This document shows, in pieces, positions 1-12,147 of a DNA stretch of 64,000 bases (position 1 is its first letter; every line of letters starts with the position of its first letter). The DNA lies in NCBI GenBank assembly GCA_034620365.1, contig JAQGEQ010000186.1, forward strand, positions 124,001-188,000, written 5' to 3'. The stretch comes from Pegea sp. RAD2-039. Lineage: Eukaryota > Chordata > Thaliacea > Salpida > Salpidae. A program made the translations under genes and the position numbers. The notes beneath the pieces are model-generated. The model did not search any database. It was not told where the DNA came from and saw only the letters and a list, made by a program, of their open reading frames with translations.

Positions 1-3000
1 GAAATGGGACAAGTGGACAGGCGGTTGGGGCGTAAGAGAGGACGGGAGAAGAAAAGATGAAAGGATGATTAGCGTCATGCATTGATGAAGATGAGAAGGA
101 AGATACAAACCTCCATCGAGAAGACGTTTTCGTCGCTTCTTCTTCCGATCGAGACGCTGAACTTCGAGACGACATTGTTGCCATACTTTACGTAGCAACC
201 GGGCCTCTTCTTCTAACGCCGCAATCCTAGTGTCCCTGTCCATGCGGTCCAGGGCTACAAAATCAGTCAGTTAACATGGACAAGTGGGACAGGGGACACT
301 CACCTTCGTTGTCATAGTGATAAGGTAATTCGGGGACAACTTTTTTCGGGTCTTTTCGCTTCGCGCGTCTTCGGCGCCTCGGGGCAGCGACTTCTTTGCC
401 CTTATCTTCCCCACTTTCACTCGCCCCGACGTCCTTCTGTAATTTAATGACGTCACAACCGCGATCGCGTCACAATCACTCACCTCTTCAACTTGTTGTT
501 CATCCTCTTCTACGTCATCACATACTTCCGGTTTAGTGACGTCATCGTCTTTGGGGGATAATGACGTCGATTCAGTACTGGAATCGCTGCAAACGGGAAC
601 AGTTAGTGGATGCGACGAGAAGGATAAAGACTCACCTGCATTCGGTAGGTATAGGGATCTCTTCTTCATCTATTTTCACTTCCGGTTCCACTTCCGGTTC
701 TATTTCCGGTTCCACTTCCGGTGACGTCGATGATTCTGGATCCGCTGAAGGGCGCTCTTCGTCTGACAGCTTTTCTTCTTGAACTTGCTCACTTGGTGGC
801 GCTGTAACCGCTTGTGGGAACGCGATGTCATCGAGAGGTTCCAACTTCACCCAACCCACTTCCGGTATCGCTTCATCGACTTCGACGTCACCTTTGACGT
901 CATCATCTGCAGCTTCTTCTTCAGCTTTTTCTGCAACTTTCGCTTTGGCATCAGTGGACCGCGAAATCGCGTTCTTCTTTCGACGACCCGGTTTCAACGG
1001 GAACCTCGTCGAGTCTTGCAAATAGGGAGGAGGATTCGAGGACCTTCCGGATGTCCTACGCCCCGATTCCAGCTTCCCACCTCTATCATCAACATCACTT
1101 GACATTTTCTTCTTTGTAACGCGCGGTTTCGCGATTGGACCTATCTCTTCGGAAGCAGCGCGTTCTACAACCGCTTCAACTTCCTTCGTGATCCCGCTAC
1201 TGCATTCGATCACAGAAGAGCTACTCCCGCGTCGCTGTCGACCGCCTTTCTTCACTTGGGGCGTTTCGAGCTTCTTCACTTGAAGAGGCTCTTTTTTCAC
1301 TTGGGGCACTTCCTTCTTAATCTGGGGCACCTCCCCCTTCTTCAATTGGGGATTTTCTTTTTTAATCTGGGACACTTCATTCTTTGGTTCCTCTTTAACA
1401 ACAATCCGGTCTAGTTCCAGCGGTGATGACGCGTTTTTGGGGCGCCGGGCAGGGTTGTTTTGTTTGTCATCTTTAGTGTAACCAACAATACGGTCAGATT
1501 CGACCCACTCATCAAACCGAATGTTCCATCCAGGGTAATGAACGTAGTACTTCATCTCCCCGTTCGCCCCCTCTTCAGCGCGAACTACTTTAGCGCGATA
1601 TGTCTCGGAGGTTTCTACTTTGTAACGAATCAACAAAATATCATTCAATTTATATCGCGTCACTTTCTTTGTTTGATTTGATCTTCGTCGCTTCGCGCTG
1701 CTTTTTGTCGCTTCTTCATCTTGAGGAGGTTCGGTGACTCGTCCACGACGACTCGCTCTTCTTCCAGCTCCACTTAGCTCTTCTTCGCGCGATTTTTTAT
1801 CATCGCGACGAGGTAGACTCCGAAAACTGTTCGAATATTCTTCGAATCGAAGCAGATATTTGATGTAAGCTTGTTTAGCGTGATGGTTTCCTGCAGCGTT
1901 ATGTTTGGGAATTTTTAATCCAGCATACACCTCTCTCCAGCCAACAATCCCACCGATTCCATACCAACCACCTCGCGCTTGCACCAAACTACACACAACG
2001 CGATTAGTTTGATGACGTCACACACGCGAGCGTCACTTACTTGTACAGTTTGAACAAGTCGAGGTCTTTGTATCCAAGCACAGGGGTCTTAGTGATTGGG
2101 GTCTCATTATCTTCCATGAACTTGTAAACTTGTTCTAGAAATGATTGGATCTTGCGTCGCTTTTCCGCGCGAGCTTCATTCGCGTCTTTTTCTTCAACCT
2201 GATCTTCATCATCAGAGATCAAATCGGGAATCAATGACGTCACATCCGTCTTCCAAGTTTCAGGAATCTTGTTGGTTTGTAGCCACTGGCAAGCATCTTT
2301 CAGTAGTTCTGTGAATTTCAAGTTAACATCGATAACAGCGCCACCTGGTGTTACCTTTACAAGTTTCCATCTTAGGTGAGGTAGGGGTGAGAGGAGGTAC
2401 CCGGGGAACCACCGAGAATTTGCCGGTGAGAAATGATCTTACTACAATACTGTTGTCACCGATACTCGTGAAATCGTCTCGAATCATCGGGTTGACGACG
2501 ACAGCTGGAAATTTATTGCTATGGAAACGAGAAGAATTGAAGATTAAGATGAAGATCGCGTTTAAAATCTCACATTTTGCGTCCGTCGCCGGCAAGAACT
2601 AATCTTCCCATCAATTTGTCTTCCAGCCACTTTTTCCTCATCTCTAATCGATTCGAAGCTTCGTTTTCCTCTTCAGCTTCCTCCTGAATAAGTTTTGGAT
2701 GAAGATTTGATCAAAGAGCTGATCACTTACGGATGGGGAGGTGATCTTCTCCTTCGGATTCGCTTTCTTCCGCTTTGGTGATGGAGGAATTGATTTTGAA
2801 TCTTCAATTTGATCCGCTGGATCTAATTCAGATCATGTCAAGATCTCACAAAAAGATGAAGATTAGATCAAACCTAAAGAAGTTTTATTTCTTTTGATTT
2901 TGTTTCTTTTTACAACAGGATTCCCAAAATTCTCAGGATCAGTAAGCGGAAGATGATCCAAAGTATCACTCTCTGGATAGTGACGGACTCCTGTGACGTA

Positions 3001-3588
3001 TCAACATAAATCATGACGTCATCATCACGTGACTATTCACCTTGTAAACATAGAAAATTTCTGGGCAAAGATCTGATGTCACCATCATCAAACTCAACAG
3101 TGTATATACTTTTATCTTTGATTGCAGTAATCACAGCTGGGCACCAAGTTGTTTGGTCCGTTAAACGGGCCTCAACATTGGCACCAATCTATACAAAATT
3201 ATTCAATTTTAATTTGGTACAAATTAAATTTTGATAAAATCTCATTCTTTTAAAATCCATTAAACTTAAAAACTGCCCCAAACCTTTAAGTTCCCTTTTA
3301 CACAATCTTCTGGTAAAGGATGTGATTTTGGGGTAGATTTATTGATAGGCTGCAACAATATTCAAATTTCAGGTTTAATTAGTTTAAAATATCGAAATTA
3401 TTTACTTTTACTGTGAAAATGACGCTTTTTTTTAATGATTTTATTTTAGCTTCGCAAAATGCTCCACGGTATTTGGCACTGACTTCTGTCCCAACGGATA
3501 AATGATATTGGCTTGATTGGTCCTAGGAAGAAATCAAAAGATTTTATTAAAAATGAAGAAAAATCAAATTAAAAATACTTACAGACAT
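1..3588 (-). CDS. ARID4: ARID4A/B-like chromatin regulator (Tudor-PWWP-ARID-chromobarrel), 3' end outside window
   Basis: This is an ARID4 (RBBP1) family protein, a nuclear subunit of Sin3/HDAC-type repressor complexes. Exons read on the minus strand are 3588-3583 (ATG TCT), 3522-3406, 3349-3284, 3188-3041, 2990-2874, 2822-2731, 2683-2574, 2518-2355, 2308-2041, 1988-636, 586-484, 436-304 and 254-111; more lies beyond position 1. Domains in order are: tandem Tudor ([28 protein letters not shown]), a linker with [12 protein letters not shown], an RBB1NT/PWWP-like segment (FPAVVV...VVRSF), the ARID split at [11 protein letters not shown] (2041/1988), and a chromobarrel around 1672-1486 ending [16 protein letters not shown] lysine-rich stretch of repeated PQxKKE follows at about 1390-1245, then an acidic tail and a basic coiled coil ([10 protein letters not shown]) at 111-254. 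The domain order matches ARID4A/B and no other ARID family. Several introns are only 46-52 bp. Family assignment is firm; the exact C-terminus is unseen. Confidence 0.93.
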
Positions 3589-6181
3589 TATATTGAATTT
3601 CTAATTTTTCATTTTTTTAAATAGTTTCCTACAATTTTCTGTAAATACAAGTAGATAAATGTTTTAAATCTTTTTACTAATTAAAAGTTTTCTTTTTTTT
3701 AGAAATTGTGTTTATAATTTCCCAATTTTGCTTAATTACATAAAAAATAGGAAAAATAAAAATATTAAATATTGATAAGTTATAATATATATGTATAAAT
3801 CAATTAAGTTAAAAGCATAAATTATAACTTTAACTAATAATTGTTCTTAAATAATTAATTTTGACATAATTTTACATAACAACTAACAATAAAATAGTTT
3901 AAAATTAATACCTAAACAATTATATTTTTACAACTTTTAAAATTATAACTAACTTATCAATTAACTAAATATAGATTAATTATAATTAAATTTAAAACTA
4001 TTAACTTAAGTTATAAATTGGTAAATTAAATATTGCGGTTCTTATTGATTCATCAATAGTTGTTTACACTAAATTGAATTGAAAAAATAAATCTAAAATG
4101 TCTAAAAAGAAAATTAAATAAAAACATATTCAAATTTTTACATTAATCCAAAATTAGGAAATGTAAATGAATTTCTTATTTCAATTTGACTACACTTGTA
4201 AAAGTAACTCAAAACTAAACATAAATTTATCAAATAAACAAAAAAAGACTCATTTAGTTGGTCAATACGACTATCTCTAGTCTAAATAAAATAGTATATT
4301 AAAAAATATGCATCTTTACAATATACTCCATAAACAAATTTACGAAATTTTTGTGCTGATAAAAATTACTTCATATAACAAACACCACCTTGTGGCGGTT
4401 CTTGCAGCCATTTTTACATTTAGTCGATTTCAAAAGTTTTATATCGAGCCTGTTTGAGATTATGATTAGATGAAGGTTTTTTATATAATTTTATAAAAAC
4501 TAGCATATACACAAGTCAAAACTAATTTTCGTTATTATGATTTTGAAATATTTTCGAAATTGGGAGTAAAATAAGGTAAAAAACAGATTTAATTGAGATT
4601 TATCAGTCAAAATTTGGATTGAAGAATTACACCTTATACACACATAAAAGTCTTGACTACAATGTATAGAATCAATAATTTAAGTTTTTTAAGCTAAACT
4701 AGTATTAAATATTAGGTAGCAGAATAACGTGTATTTATTATCAAAAAAATCTGATTACTAGTTTTCATATTCTCATAAAAAGGGTAAATTTTATATTTAA
4801 TATGGTACATTCTATTCTTTCTACTAAATTATGATAATTTTTGATACTTAAGATCTTTTCACTATCTTTTCGCTCATTGTTGTTATTATTGTTTTGTTTT
4901 TGGTAGGTATAAGATCTGTATGATTTGTCATTTGCCACCATCGCCTGAGCAAAATAAATAAAGACGTAAGTGAGATTTAAACAGATTACTTATTCAATAA
5001 TTGAAAGATTTTATATTAAGAATTGTTAAAACTACTTTATTCAAAAATATCTTTACACACCTGACCATTTGATTTTTACATAACCTTCATAAAGTTTATT
5101 TGCATATTCCCTTGGGATTTGTGCATATTATTTCAAGAATACTTTTGTATTTGAAAATTTATATGTATTGAAGCTTTTCAAAAATAAATAAAGTATAGGA
5201 TAATGAATAAGGTTTATTGATACCATAGCAAAAAATTTAAAAAATTGTGTGTAATCAGAATACGTAAATTTGATCGTATTCAAGAATTAAATTGAAAGAA
5301 GAAATACTGTAACCACAAAATTTATTCAAATGAGATAATACACAAAATAAAAATATGAATAAAAGTATTAGATTATTTATAAATTTATGGATTCTTCTGA
5401 AATAACCAGAAATTTTTTGGAAATGTTGTAGTTTGGGGGATTTTAACTTGTAATTTACATTATCTTGACTTTTGATGATGCACAGAGTTTCTTACACCAT
5501 TAATCGTGTTCTTTTTATCTGTTTTTATTAAACTCTTGTTTTATTGGCATCATTAAGCTATTAATCAAACGTTTTCCTTGAAACAAACTTATTCAATGTA
5601 ATCAAATGTAATTAATAAGTCATCTAAAATAACTTTTTCAAAATTAATTCAATTTGATAAAAACTTCTGTTGCTTATAGCGAACTCTTTAAATTGTTTTT
5701 ATTAATTTAATTTGGTTAATTGAGCTTATTAGTTTTTATTGAAATAGGATTTTTTAAATTTAGTTTTATAATAAGTATAGTAAGTTTGAATTGCTGATTA
5801 AGCTGCAAATTAAACTTGAATTAGTTTCAAATCTATTTTTATCAGTTCTATACTGAAAAATTTATCTTTTTATGATAATTTATTATTGCTTTTCTTGATA
5901 ATTGTTGGTTTATTTCTTATTTTATTACAAAAATGCATAATTTTTATGTTTAAAACTTTTGTTTTAGAAATAGAAAAGTGTTTTTAATGATTGAATGAAA
6001 AATGAATATTTATAATAATTGTGAATGATTAAGTTATTTGATAATGATGATAAATAATTATTATAAGTTAAAATATAATTAAAAGATTTATATTTTGTTT
6101 ATAAAAACCTTGACTTATAAAATTGGAATAGTAAACCCAGTATTAATTTCAGATTTTGTTAAAAGTTCAATATATACAAAA
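3589..6181. other. AT-rich intergenic region between divergent ARID4 and GPAT genes
   Basis: Very AT-rich DNA with no ORF of recognisable protein. It separates the start codons of two divergently transcribed genes, so it should hold both promoters. I see no element I can defend beyond A/T runs. An in-frame ATG at 6095 extends the GPAT N-terminus, but the downstream ATG at 6182 fits the family better. Confidence 0.6.
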
Positions 6182-9100
6182 ATGCTTTCAATTCTTCTTA
6201 ATGTGTTTATTATAATTTCATTTTTTCTATTAATTTGTGTAATCATACCAGCAATTTTTAATCAAGAACTTGGTATTAGAAGATTTTATGTTCGTTTATT
6301 ATTAAAAACTTTTGATGTAAGTATTTCATTTTAAACTTTCAAATAACTTTTAAATTAAATCTTTATTTCAGTGGGGTACCAAGCGCATAGAATCAGAAGG
6401 AAAGAGAAGAAATTTGACTTTAAATCAAACTTCAAATGGTTCTACATCCTCTAAAATTCAAACTTCAACATTTTAAATGTTTTATATTTTTAGATATTAT
6501 TGAAAAAGAAAACTCCATTCACAGAATAAGTAGTTTAAGTGATTGTTTGAATGAACGTTATAAAGATTTTGAGCTTGGAGATGTTTGTTATTTGGTTAAA
6601 AGTGGAATAGAAGTAAGTTTTGTCTAAATTTGTTCTTTTATGAACTTTAATTACAATAAGTTTACTTCTCTTCAACATAAAGTTTCTTTTTGTACTTAAA
6701 AACTTGTTTTTTAAGATTGTTTACAATAAAAAGATTTTGTTTAAAAAAGTTAATTTGTTTAATAAATTATTTCAGGCTGTAATTGATGATGAAGTCACAA
6801 AAAGATTTACTGCAGAAGGTTTCTTTCTTATTTTTTTTCTTAATTAAATTAAGTTTAATACAAATATTAATCTTGCACATATTAACATATGAAGTTATTT
6901 GCTAAGCAACAATTGAAAGATTGTTCTAATGATCATGTGATGCTACATCACTAATTTTAAACTTCATTTTCTCAGAGCTTCCTTCATGGAATCTGCTGAC
7001 CAGAAGCAATTTAAATTATCAGTACATAAGGTGACTTTATATTAAGCAAATATTAGCTGGTTTTCATACCACTAAAATCTGAACAAAACATGAACTTTGT
7101 ACTTTGTAAATATTTCTAATCAATAATAATATTTATTATCAATCTGCAGTGTACGTCTCACTGTTCTTTGGTTTTTGGGGATTCTAATCCGCTACTTCTT
7201 ACTTTTACCTCTCAGGTAATCTCTTCTTACTTTTTAACATCTTTATTAACATCATTTACTTCAGAATCCTCATCACAATCTTCAGTTTAGCATCATTAGC
7301 AGTAGCAGCTTCTATTGTAGCACATCTACCTGACAACAAGTGAGTTATTATCTTATTTCCAACACCTTTAACCTCCTGTATAATAGCTTTAAAAGAAAAC
7401 TCGTCTATCAAATGAATTTAACTGCTTTTCGTATGATGTGCCGAGGAATTTCTGCTATTATCACTTACCACGACCGGTTTGTATCCATCTCATCTACCAT
7501 CTTTCATCAATTGAATTCAATTCAGGGAGAATTTGCCTCAATCTGGGGGCATATGTGTTGCAAACCATACCACTGTCATAGATGCGGTCCTACTAATGCA
7601 GGACCGTCCATATGCTATCCTAGGACAGAAACATTCCGGATTTTTAGGTGGGTAATTAACCTATAGGGCCTCAACCACTGACCACTACTTGTAGGCTGGT
7701 GTATGGACACTTTCTCGAAAACTGCCAAACACGTTTGGTTCGAAAGATCAGAATCAGCTGATCGACAATTTGTTGCTCGTCGGATGATGGAGCATGTGAG
7801 TGATCTTCGGAATTATCCGATCTTGCTCTTTCCTGAAGGGACTTGTATCAACAATACATCTGTGATGATGTTTAAAAAAGGAAGCTTCGAGTTGCCAACC
7901 ACAGTGTATCCTGTAGCTATTAAGGTGCTCCTCAAACCACGTCAGTAGCAACCTGTTATCTTTAAACTCTTTCAGTACAACCCGTGGTTCGCTGATGCTT
8001 TTTGGAATAGTTCTAAACACAGCATGTTACAATATTTGTTTAAAATAATGACTAGTTGGGCACTAGTTGCTGATATTTGGTATTTACCTGCTATGAAAAG
8101 AAGAAGTGATGAAGATGCGATCCAATTTGCAAATCGCGTCAAAAGAGCGATTGCACGAAAAGGAGGACTCGTAGACTCGTTGTGGTGAGTGGTGGTTGCT
8201 ACTGGTGTCTATGTACTGGTTGCTACTGGCTCCTATGTACTGGTTGATACTGGTTTCTATGTACTGGTTTCTATGTACTGGTTGCTACTGGTTTCTATGT
8301 ACTGGTTGCTACTGGTTTCTATGTGCTGGTTGCTACTGGTTTCTATGTACTGGTTGCTACTGGTTTCTATGTACTGGTTGCTACTGGTTTCTATGTACTG
8401 GTTGCTACTGGTTCCTATGTACTGGTTGATACTGGTTTCTATGTACTGGTTGCTACTGGTTTCTATGTACTGGTTGCTACTGGTTCCTATGTACTGGTTG
8501 ATACTGGTTTCTATGTACTGGTTGCTACTGGTTTCTATGTATTGGTTGCTACTGGTTTCTATGTACTGGTTGCTACTGGTTTCTATGTGCTGGTTGCTAC
8601 TGGTTTCTATGTACTGGTTGCTACTGGTTTCTATGTACTGGTTGCTACTGGTTTCTATGTACTGGTTGCTACTGGTTTCTATGTACTGGTTGCTACTGGT
8701 TTCTATGTACTGGTTGCTACTGGTTTCTATGTACTGGTTGCTACTGGTTTCTATGTACTGGTTGATACTGGTTTCTATGTACTGGTTGCTACTGGTTTCT
8801 ATGTATTGGTTGCTACTGGTTTCTATGTACTGGTTGCTACTGGTTTCTATGTACTGGTTGCTACTGGTTTCTATGTACTGGTTGCTACTGGTTTCTATGT
8901 ACTGGTTGCTACTGGTTTCTATGTACTGGTTGCTACTGGTTTCTATGTACTGGTTGCTACTGGTTTCTATGTATTGGTTGCTACTGGTTTCTATGTACTG
9001 GTTGCTACTGGTTTCTATGTACTGGTTGCTACTGGTTTCTATGTACTGGTTGCTACTGGTTTCTATGTACTGGTTGCTACTGGTTTCTATGTACTGGTTG

Positions 9101-9482
9101 CTACTGGTTTCTATGTACTGGTTGATACTGGTTTCTATGTACTGGTTCTCATTAGTTTTATGTTTTTAGGGATGGTCAGTTGAAGAGGATGAAAGTAAAA
9201 CAAGAAAGAGTTGAAGAAAAACAAAAAGAAATTGGAAACTTGTTTGGATTAGGTGAAAGAAAAAGTGAAGAAGATGATGAAGATCATCATCAAAATTCAG
9301 GTGATCATCACAAAAATGATAAAGATCAAAAAGAAGATAAAGATCAAGAAGAAGATAAAGATCAGGAAGATACTCAGATTTCAAAAAATCATCAAAAATT
9401 AGTTGAAAAGGATCAAAAGAGTTTAGAAGATTCTTCTTCAGATGATGACGGAATCACTTTGAAAGTAAATGAGTCCAACTAA
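6182..9482 (+). CDS. GPAT4: Glycerol-3-phosphate acyltransferase 3/4-like (ER membrane, LPLAT superfamily)
   Basis: Twelve exons: 6182-6316, 6372-6438, 6494-6612, 6776-6818, 6976-7030, 7150-7215, 7265-7339, 7387-7476, 7526-7647, 7695-7924, 7976-8184 and 9170-9482. They join in frame to 507 codons plus stop. An N-terminal membrane segment (ILLNVFIIISFFLLICVIIPAIF) starts the protein and two more hydrophobic stretches lie at 7150-7339. The acyltransferase motif I is NHTTVID (H-x4-D) in exon 9. The motif III-type FPEGTCINNTSVMMFKKGSFE and VYPVAIKYNP follow. DDEVTKRFTAEELPSWN is diagnostic of GPAT3/4. The family adds the first acyl chain to glycerol-3-phosphate in ER triglyceride and phospholipid synthesis. 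The C-terminal ~100 residues are an Asp/Lys/Glu/Gln-rich low-complexity tail (repeated DKDQEED), longer than in vertebrates. Intron 11 is filled by a minisatellite. GPAT3 versus GPAT4 cannot be decided, so the symbol is a best match. An upstream ATG at 6095 would add 29 residues. Confidence 0.93.
8191..9148 (+). repeat. 24-bp intronic minisatellite (about 40 copies)
   Basis: Nearly perfect head-to-tail array of a 24-bp unit containing GGTTTCTATGTACTGG followed by TTGCTACT. It fills almost the whole last intron of the GPAT gene (donor GTGAGT at 8185, acceptor AG at 9168-9169). Variants are single-base changes (GTTGAT for GTTGCT, TTCC for TTTC, GTGCTGG and GTATTGG). Because 24 is a multiple of three and no plus-strand frame contains a stop, it gives long spurious ORFs such as repeated MYWLLLVS. 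Confidence 0.97.
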
Positions 9483-9617
9483 CTCTTTCATGTCTTCTAG
9501 AGAAGATCAACTTTATTTATTCAATGTTCGAATGATTCAAATTGTTTTAAAAAGAAGCAAACTTGTTCAACTTTTTTCCAGTAGTAATTAAAATTATCTT
9601 ATTTCTTTCTTGTGTAT

Positions 9618-9623
9618 AATAAA
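9618..9623 (+). promoter_or_regulatory. Candidate poly(A) signal of the GPAT gene
   Basis: AATAAA 136 bp downstream of the GPAT stop codon, in a T-rich context. Position only; no cleavage site evidence. Confidence 0.5.
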
Positions 9624-10069
9624 ACTTTTTCAAATACACAGCTTGAATTTTCAGTTTAAAAAGATAAAAAAATGACAATTTATTGATTCGAGTTTGAAGA
9701 AGTTGATAATGATTTAGAATTGAAAAGTTTGAAAATACTAAAAGTTTAATTAATTCTTTAGTTAATTAGTTGTTTAAATATTTATTTTTAAAAGTGTTTA
9801 ACTTTAATCATTAAGCCAATTTCTATTTGTTTGAAAAGTAAATTTGATATTTAAACTTTCAAATATAAATTTTTTCAATGAAAAATGGATTTAATTTCTT
9901 AAAAAGTTAAAGATATTTGAAATTTTAAAATGATAGAAAAACTTGAATATTAAATCAAACTATTTGAATTCAATTTAGAAATTGTTTTTTAACAATCATA
10001 TTTCAACAAATTCATCATTTTCGTAGACTACTTAAACTGTTGAAATTTTCGTTGTAAATTAAATTTATA
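9624..10069. other. AT-rich intergenic sequence
   Basis: No ORF, RNA gene or repeat recognised between the GPAT 3' end and the SINE-like element. Confidence 0.6.
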
Positions 10070-11690
10070 AATTTAGTGACGAGGAATTCAAGGCTTTATG
10101 TCAATTGGTAATCTATTGACCCTTGCACGCATGGGTTCAAACTCCATCTCGTCGTCAAAGTACGACTACATTACGCCATCTATCGAGCTTTAAAAGTATC
10201 TTTCCCATCAATGAATACTCCCAGTGGTTGCTTTGGAAGAAGTAAGGTCTATTAAAGAAAACCCAGACAAAAAATATACAATCTGTTGGTCTCGATGTCA
10301 CTGTCCCAGGTCACTGTCCCACGTCACTGTCCTAGGTCACTGTACCAGGTCACTATCCTAGGTCACTGTACCAGGTCACTGAACCAGGTCACTTTCCCAG
10401 TTCACTGTCCCAGGTCACTGTCCTAGGTCACTGTCCCAGGTCACTATCCTAGGTCACTGAACCAGGTCACTTTCCCAGGTCACTGTTCCAGGTCACTGAC
10501 CCAGGTTACTGTCCCAGGTCACTGTCCCACGTCACTGTACTAGGTCACTGTCCCACGTCACTGTCCCAGGTCACTGTCCTAGGTCACTGTACCAGATCAC
10601 TGTCCCAGGTTACTGTCCTAGGTCACTGTCCTAGGTCACTGTCCTAGGTCACTGTCCTAGTTCACTGTACCAGGTCACTGTTTCAGGTCACTGTCTCAGG
10701 TCACTGTCCCAGATTACTGTTCTAGATCACTGTCCTAGGTCACTGTCCTAGGTCACTGTACCAGGTCACTATCCTAGGTCACTGTACCAGGTCACTGTCC
10801 TAGGTCACTGTCCCAGGTCACTATCCTAGGTCACTGAACCAGGTCACTTTCCCAGGTCACTGTTCCAGGTCACTGACCCAGGTTACTGTCCCAGGTCACT
10901 GTCTCACGTCACTGTACTAGGTCACTGTCCCAGGTCACTGTCCTAGGTCACTGTACCAGATCACTGTCCCAGGTTACTGTCCTAGGTCACTGTCCTAGGT
11001 CACTGTCCTAGGTCACTGTCCTAGGTCACTGTCCTAGTTCACTGTACCAGGTCACTGTTTCAGGTCACTGTCCTAGGTCACTGTCCTAGGTCACTGTCCT
11101 AGTTCACTGTACCAGGTCACTGTTTCAGGTCACTGTCTCAGGTCACTGTCCCAGATTACTGTTCTAGATCACTGTCCTAGGTCACTGTCCTAGGTCACTG
11201 TACCAGGTCACTTTCCCAGTTCACTGTCCCAGGTCACTGTCCTAGGTCACTGTCCCAGGTCACTATCCTAGGTCACTGAACCAGGTCACTTTCCCAGGTC
11301 ACTGTTCCAGGTCACTGACCCAGGTTACTGTCCCAGGTCACTGTCTCACGTCACTGTACTAGGTCACTGTCCCAGGTCACTGTCCTAGGTCACTGTACCA
11401 GATCACTGTCCCAGGTTACTGTCCTAGGTCACTGTCCTAGGTCACTGTCCTAGGTCACTGTCCTAGGTCACTGTCCTAGTTCACTGTACCAGGTCACTGT
11501 TTCAGGTCACTGTCTCAGGTCACTGTCCCAGATTACTGTTCTAGATCACTGTCCTAGGTCACTGTCCTAGTTCACTGTACCAGGTCACTGTACCAGGTCA
11601 CTGGACCGTGTAGCCGAACAGTGGAGTAAAGAATGGAGGTAGTCCAGCGCACGCTGCATAATACTAATAAGGTCGCATGCCCTAGCAGAG
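10070..11690 (+). mobile_element. tRNA-derived SINE-like element with internal minisatellite expansion
   Basis: At 10075-10156 there is a tRNA-like head: an A-box-like TCAATTGGTAATC and a B-box-like GGGTTCAAACTCC. Body sequence GGTCTATTAAAGAAAACCC (near 10246) resembles AGTCTATAAGAAACCCGGG of the SINE copy at 53.2 kb. A 13-bp tandem array follows (10296-11605). Then comes a non-repetitive tail with CAGTGGAGTAAAGAATGG, which resembles the 3' end of the 53.1 kb copy (GGTGGAATAAAGAA). I infer one SINE whose middle has expanded. The ends are approximate and no target-site duplication was identified. Confidence 0.5.
10296..11605. repeat. 13-bp minisatellite, about 100 copies, with higher-order repeats
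   Basis: Units of the form GGTCACTGTCCYA (13 bp) run without interruption. Variants alternate between CCCA, CCTA, ACCA, TTCA and TCCA endings. Blocks of variants recur in the same order: the TTTCAGGTCACTGTCTCAGG block occurs at 10681, 11123 and 11500. These offsets are 442 and 377 bp, exact multiples of 13. No open reading frame of interest. Confidence 0.95.
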
Positions 11691-11820
11691 AAGATGAATT
11701 AATGTTTTTGAATGATTGAATAAGTTTGTATCAATCAAATTTTACTTCTGAAAGGTAATTTTCATATTATTATCTCTTTAATCTGTTTAAATTATTCAAA
11801 TTAAATATTCTCACACACGT

Positions 11821-11893
11821 GGCGCCATGGCTTAGTTGGTTAAAGCGCCTGTCTAGTAAACAGGAGATCCCGAGTTCGACTCTCGGTGGTGCC
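11821..11893 (+). tRNA. tRNA-Thr (AGT), copy 1
   Basis: 73-nt cloverleaf: acceptor GGCGCCA/TGGTGCC (one G-T pair), anticodon stem CCTGT/ACAGG with loop CTAGTAA (anticodon AGT), T arm CCGAG-TTCGACT-CTCGG. T-run terminator follows. The 5' flank ends ACACGT, unlike the other copies. Confidence 0.97.
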
Positions 11894-12147
11894 TCTTTTT
11901 ATATTTTTTGTTTATTAATTTTATTACAATTGCTCCAAATGGAACTCTCTACTAAACAAACAGCTGAAGGAATGAGAAGAAACCCTAAAAAAGTTTCTTT
12001 TGTATCTCAATGTGTCTTGCTTCGTTTTTAACATCATCATTCATAGCACATCCAGCAGGACCTTTCTCAGCCGAAGCAGTCCCTATTACTTTTATTATTT
12101 GCTTTTACATCAAATTTTGAAAAATGGTTTTGAAACCCTCTTTCACT

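Noticed and set aside
632..1102. Plus-strand ORFs opposite the ARID4 acidic region
   Set aside because: Shadows of the minus-strand ARID4 coding exons, low-complexity Ser/Thr/Phe composition.
8189..9183. Three long overlapping ORFs (repeats of MYWLLLVS, FYVLVATG, LCTGCYWF)
   Set aside because: They are translations of a 24-bp minisatellite inside an intron whose flanking exons join in frame to a conserved GPAT C-terminus.
10075..10156. Free-standing tRNA gene
   Set aside because: A- and B-box-like motifs are present but acceptor and anticodon stems pair poorly; it fits a degenerate SINE head better.
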